A stretch of 43,232 bases of DNA, from assembly GCA_016840855.1 (NCBI GenBank), contig JAEORO010000143.1:1-43232 (forward strand), written 5' to 3'. The notes under the pieces were generated by a model. It was not told the DNA's origin, ran no database searches, and saw only the letters and a list, made by a program, of their open reading frames with translations. The DNA is from Candidatus Thorarchaeota archaeon (lineage in GTDB: Archaea; Asgardarchaeota; Thorarchaeia; Thorarchaeales; Thorarchaeaceae). Below are positions 39,846 to 43,232 of this stretch, piece by piece. How positions within the stretch are numbered: position 1 is the stretch's first letter; each line of letters begins with the position of its first letter. The translations under genes were made by a program, and so were the position numbers.

Positions 39846-40813
39846 CTATGCTTTTCAACATGGTCAGCAAGCAGTTGGAGAAATTTTTGGAAATCGTTCA
39901 GGTCAAGACTAGCCCCAGCTGCAGCTGGATGACCTCCCCCTGAGCTTCCCTCTAAATCTTTGAGAATGATATTGAGTGTTTTATTAAGGTCCACATTTGT
40001 CCTTCTTCGACGTATGCTCATATCAACATCATCAGCAGACGACCTTGCACTAATACCAATCTTTGAGTCTGTAACATAAGCTGAGAACTTTGCACTTTTT
40101 CCTCGATATCCATTAATTGGCATATCTAAAACATAACCAATTGGACCAAGTTTTCTTGCATTTTGCTGGACATATCTGAAGACCTCGTGTTCGATTCTGG
40201 TTGCCTTAAGTGCAAGAGAAATAATGTCATCCATCGAACTTGGCTTAATCCCCATAGCCAACTGATGGACCAAGTCTTTCGACTCTTTCCGGTAATCAAT
40301 CTCCTGTAACGCTTGGACTAGTAGTCCTGCTTCAAGATAGAGAGTACGCTTGTCCACGTCATCAAAATGAGCCTTTACAAATGGAGTTTCATCACAATAG
40401 TCCCCAATCGCACCATAGAGAGCCAATCGAAGAGCATGCTCAGGAAGAAGTTCTTCGAATTTTCTATAAACTAGTTCTGCTGTACAAGGACCAATTTCAT
40501 AAAACAAGTCAACGCGTTTGTGTAGTTCATGTCTTTCTTTTGTAGTCATAGGATGGTGATCAGTCCAATGGAGCTGTGTCGACTTAGGGAACTGATCTAA
40601 TGCTCTAAGAAGCTCACTAAACATTTTGGAGTTAACAGCTATATCGCTAACATGTACAATGTTAGGGTTGTCCTTGGCAATGCGATACAGGTCTTGATGT
40701 ATCTGAGAAGGTCGTGTGAAATAGAATTCGGACGCCGGAAAGGCTAACAGAGCAATTGCACCGGAGGTTATTCCATCAAGATCTCCATGAGTCAAGAGAA
40801 CACTTTTTGGCAT
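39842..40813 (-). CDS. DHH-family phosphoesterase
   Basis: A 323-residue enzyme. THGDLDGITSGAI is DHH motif I, HVSDIAV motif II, LHWTDHHPMT the DHH motif itself and IGDYCDE motif IV; SSGGGHPAAAGASL is the DHHA1 glycine-rich loop. This is the complete set for RecJ/NrnA-type manganese phosphoesterases, which cut nanoRNA, cyclic dinucleotides or single-stranded DNA. The specificity is unclear. ATG 40813 is preferred over 40822 because GGTGG is 9-10 nt upstream of it. It follows the membrane protein gene after 21 bases. Confidence 0.92.
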   Translation of the reverse strand: MPKSVLLTHGDLDGITSGAIALLAFPASEFYFTRPSQIHQDLYRIAKDNPNIVHVSDIAVNSKMFSELLRALDQFPKSTQLHWTDHHPMTTKERHELHKRVDLFYEIGPCTAELVYRKFEELLPEHALRLALYGAIGDYCDETPFVKAHFDDVDKRTLYLEAGLLVQALQEIDYRKESKDLVHQLAMGIKPSSMDDIISLALKATRIEHEVFRYVQQNARKLGPIGYVLDMPINGYRGKSAKFSAYVTDSKIGISARSSADDVDMSIRRRRTNVDLNKTLNIILKDLEGSSGGGHPAAAGASLDLNDFQKFLQLLADHVEKHS

Positions 40814-40834
40814 TGACTTCATCCACCAAGGACT

Positions 40835-42223
40835 CTATTTTTTGAACGCATCTTCAAGAGCCTTGTCCCATTCATCCACTCCAGACTCATCACCCTTCCG
40901 CTTTTTCCTAGCTTTGGCACGAGCTTTGCGAGCCTTCTCAGCCTCTTTCCTTTTTCTTGCCAAGTCCTTCTTTCTCGTACTTGCTGCCTCCTTCTCTTCC
41001 TTAGTTATCTTCTCTTTCTCGACAACTTCACGCCGTGACATCCAACTGATAACTGCAGCAGTGAATGGAAAGATTCCAACAACGGGAACTAGAAACAGCA
41101 AAACAATCTCAGGCTGTAGTATCTCAACACTGTCCGCAATCCCAATCGGGAGGTTCAGCAACATATCTACTACGTAGGGATTCATCAACATGAACGATAC
41201 AGCAACGACAGTAAGAAATCGTATGATTGAGCCAGTGATAGTAGAACCAATAACATAGGATGATGATGGAGCGGCTGCTCTTGCGGTCAGTTCATCTCGC
41301 GCTTTAGCGTCACTCTGAAGTAGTTCATCTACATAGATCTGTAAACGACGAACATCTGAAACTGCATCTAAGCTCTCGAGCGCTGATTGACCACCCATGA
41401 CTTTTCGTTCCATTGCCTCTCTGAGGAATGAAAATGCAGTTGCTCCCGTCGAGCGACTCATACCAGTTGTGCTTACTTTTTCACCACGCTCAATTGCATC
41501 TTGTTTTCTAGTAGCTTGGCGTAATGCTAGAAGCTGTTTCTTGAGCGTTTCTTCTCTGTCTTCGACGGGCTTCCCAACTGAATAACTGTATATCATCTGG
41601 TAGCTTACTTCGAGGTATGCAAAGGATACAAGGGCAAGAATCTGTGCCTGGCTTAAAAGAAAATCCAAGAAGTCAGGCGGGAAAGGACTGAGATTGGGAA
41701 CAATCAGAGATCTAAATGCGGCAACAATTATTATTGCTTGAATAGACAGGAATGCTCCACCAACAAACTTGTGGTCCATTCTAACTAAGGACTGGAGGAA
41801 CAAAGCAATACCTATTCCAGCAAACAGGAAATAGAGGAAGAGGAAGGTATTATCCCAAAGCGCGAACAGCACATTCTGTAAGTTCATCGAAAATGATGCC
41901 CAGACTTCTTGAACATTGGTCAATGGATCAGTAACTCCATATGGCTGCATATACCAGGTTTTGAGAACAAGTGTATTATATAGACCAATTACAACATCAG
42001 GGGGTAGGGCCCCTCCAGTGAAAGCGCTCGCAAGGCCGCTTATTACAGTTGTTGATAGGAAGAATACTATCAGGGATAACAGATGGAACACTGTCACGAC
42101 GAATGAATAAGGAGCATTCCAGTGCCAGATATCATTAGGATCAAGAATTGAATATACGAGGAATGCCATATACGCAAATGTTGCAGTGGAGGCAATACGA
42201 AGTATCCAGGTGACAACCTTCAG
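40835..42223 (-). CDS. Large membrane protein with charged C-terminal tail; apparent CTG start
   Basis: About 462 residues with some nine hydrophobic helices, a soluble loop of about 120 residues in the middle (from KPVEDREETLKKQLLALRQ to about RDELTARAAAP), and a very basic, Lys/Ala/Glu-rich tail likely to be a coiled coil (EKARKARAKARKKRKG). Family not recognised. The first ATG (42169) lies inside the first helix. Upstream the frame continues as KVVTWILRIASTATFAYMAF up to CTG at 42223, whose last two bases form the TGA of the VWA gene (CTGA overlap). It is in an operon with the DUF58 gene and probably serves the same complex. Confidence 0.8.
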   Translation of the reverse strand: MKVVTWILRIASTATFAYMAFLVYSILDPNDIWHWNAPYSFVVTVFHLLSLIVFFLSTTVISGLASAFTGGALPPDVVIGLYNTLVLKTWYMQPYGVTDPLTNVQEVWASFSMNLQNVLFALWDNTFLFLYFLFAGIGIALFLQSLVRMDHKFVGGAFLSIQAIIIVAAFRSLIVPNLSPFPPDFLDFLLSQAQILALVSFAYLEVSYQMIYSYSVGKPVEDREETLKKQLLALRQATRKQDAIERGEKVSTTGMSRSTGATAFSFLREAMERKVMGGQSALESLDAVSDVRRLQIYVDELLQSDAKARDELTARAAAPSSSYVIGSTITGSIIRFLTVVAVSFMLMNPYVVDMLLNLPIGIADSVEILQPEIVLLFLVPVVGIFPFTAAVISWMSRREVVEKEKITKEEKEAASTRKKDLARKRKEAEKARKARAKARKKRKGDESGVDEWDKALEDAFKK

Positions 42224-43232
42224 AACATCGCCACCCCCCGTTGCTTTGCTTGTTCGTATGCTTGTATGATGGTAGGCAGAAAATCCTCCGGCCCAACATT
42301 GATAACATTAATGCCAAATCTTGACAATGCTCGTGCTATCTTGTTTCGTCGCTCCCAGAGTTCTTCAGAAACAGCTTCTGATAGTACCTTCTCAACAGGA
42401 CCAAACTGACCAACTGGTGCTTCAAACCATGGGCCAAATGGGCTGATTACTAGTGCCTTATGACCATTAGCCACTAGTGTCTTCATTGCATTGAGTAGAG
42501 GTGCAGGACTTTCTTCAAGATCAGTCATCCATATAATGAGAGAGCGTTTCTTACTCTGTGCAACAACATGAGCGATGGCAGTTTCGTAGTCGCTCCACCC
42601 CTTTGGCTCAGCCATGGCTAAAATTTCAAGTACATCATACATGTGATTAGGTCGTGTTCCAGGCGGGACATATCCGTGAACTATGTCGCTAAATACACAG
42701 GTTCCAACAAGGTCTTTCCTCTCAAGTCCTAGATGCGTAAGAAGAACAGCCGCACGGATAGCATACTCGAGTTTTGTGTTCTCGGGGTACCCATTCCCCA
42801 TACTCCCACTGGTATCCACCATGCAAATCAATTGCACATTTTTCTCCTGCTCCCATTGCTTAACGACCATTTCACCATGTTTAGCGCTTGATTTCCAATC
42901 GATTAGCCTGAATTCATCACCAGGCACATATTCCCTAAACCCTGCAAAGTCCGTCCCCATCCCAACAGTTTTTGTTCGATGAGCACCGAACATAAGGCCT
43001 AGCTGTCGTTGCTTCGCAAAAGACTCAAGTCGACGGACATCTTTCCAAGTTGGATAAACAAGAACTTCGGTATGTTCCTTCAACGTCCGCTTGTAGTAGT
43101 GTAACCCAAGTCTATCTCGCATGATGACCTCAGTTGGACCAAGATAATATCTTCCGCGCATCCGTGCTTGGAGGATGTAGGAGAACGTCATGCTGCTACC
43201 GGGTTCAATCCGGGACGCAATGAAATTCTCTC
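42220..43232 (-). CDS. DUF58 / VWA-like domain protein (5' end cut by window edge)
   Basis: Visible are the last 337 codons; the frame continues beyond the right edge through RIEPGSSMTFSYILQARMRG, so the ATG at 43191 is internal. The DUF58 signature is clear: RGRYYLGPTEVIMRDRLGL, then DFAGFREYVPGDEFRLIDWK and the MIDAS-like DTSGSMGNG. DUF58 proteins usually sit beside a MoxR AAA+ ATPase and large membrane proteins and help assemble or activate metal or surface complexes. The downstream membrane protein gene fits this pattern; a MoxR gene would be expected just beyond the window. Confidence 0.93.
   Translation of the reverse strand, partial: ENFIASRIEPGSSMTFSYILQARMRGRYYLGPTEVIMRDRLGLHYYKRTLKEHTEVLVYPTWKDVRRLESFAKQRQLGLMFGAHRTKTVGMGTDFAGFREYVPGDEFRLIDWKSSAKHGEMVVKQWEQEKNVQLICMVDTSGSMGNGYPENTKLEYAIRAAVLLTHLGLERKDLVGTCVFSDIVHGYVPPGTRPNHMYDVLEILAMAEPKGWSDYETAIAHVVAQSKKRSLIIWMTDLEESPAPLLNAMKTLVANGHKALVISPFGPWFEAPVGQFGPVEKVLSEAVSEELWERRNKIARALSRFGINVINVGPEDFLPTIIQAYEQAKQRGVAMF

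Overview
The window looks like archaeal chromosome, most probably from an Asgard archaeon (Thorarchaeota-like is my guess). The archaeal signs are TATA boxes about 25 nt upstream of leaderless or short-leader starts, TrmB- and ArsR-type regulators, an archaeal-type uS19, an M42 aminopeptidase, an HdrA/HdrB/HdrC/MvhD energy module and many small one- or two-helix membrane proteins. The Asgard assignment rests mainly on two adjacent profilin-like genes at 35941-36787 and is inference. I see no rRNA, tRNA, CRISPR array, phage or intact insertion sequence.

Layout. 1-2290: two halves of a heterodimeric ABC exporter (one cut by the window edge). 2310-5318: a secreted glycoprotein-like protein, a small unknown, an aldo/keto reductase with two C-terminal [4Fe-4S] motifs, a truncated second etfA and an ABM-fold protein. 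5538-16607: the centrepiece, an 11-kb minus-strand series of ten tightly packed redox genes read hdrC2-hdrB2-hdrA(short)-hdrA::mvhD fusion-mvhD-hdrA-hdrC-hdrB-etfB-etfA. It holds two HdrBC pairs, three HdrA-type flavoproteins, two MvhD domains and an Etf whose alpha subunit carries a two-cluster ferredoxin domain. The likely job is flavin-based electron transfer or bifurcation linking Etf-dependent oxidations to ferredoxin and a disulfide-type acceptor. No hydrogenase, formate dehydrogenase or acyl-CoA dehydrogenase gene is in the window. 16608-21062: small genes (a 2-TM protein, a TPR protein, a lone uS19, a nitroreductase) mixed with decayed genes, namely a phosphoglucosamine-mutase-type pseudogene and the C-terminal tail of a membrane pyrophosphatase. 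21103-28866: an M14 carboxypeptidase with EF-hand-like loops, a flavodoxin, membrane proteins, a Cys-rich thioredoxin-like protein, a Holliday-junction-resolvase-related nuclease, an M42 aminopeptidase, an NfeD-like protein, an MFS transporter and a GNAT protein. 28884-33428: an ABC-2 exporter operon (ATPase plus two permeases) diverging from a small winged-helix protein, followed by a TrmB regulator with a palindromic operator. 33513-43232: a methyltransferase, a 740-bp gap holding three tiny in-register ORFs behind a strong promoter, a winged-helix regulator, the profilin-like pair, a DUF167 protein, an OPT-family transporter, a DHH phosphoesterase, a large membrane protein and a DUF58/VWA protein cut by the window end.

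Cross-cutting observations. (1) The Hdr/Etf cluster combines a QmoAB-HdrBC-like set with a classical HdrABC-MvhD set. (2) Three loci are truncated genes whose functional parts are missing nearby (etfA tail, mutase ends, pyrophosphatase tail). (3) Three genes appear to start at non-ATG/GTG/TTG codons (ACG or ATC near 16852, ATC at 22803, CTG at 42223), each backed by a Shine-Dalgarno site, a signal peptide or a stop-start overlap. (4) The 34504-34830 micro-ORFs are the best candidate here for something undescribed. All family names come from motif reading by eye; no database search was run.
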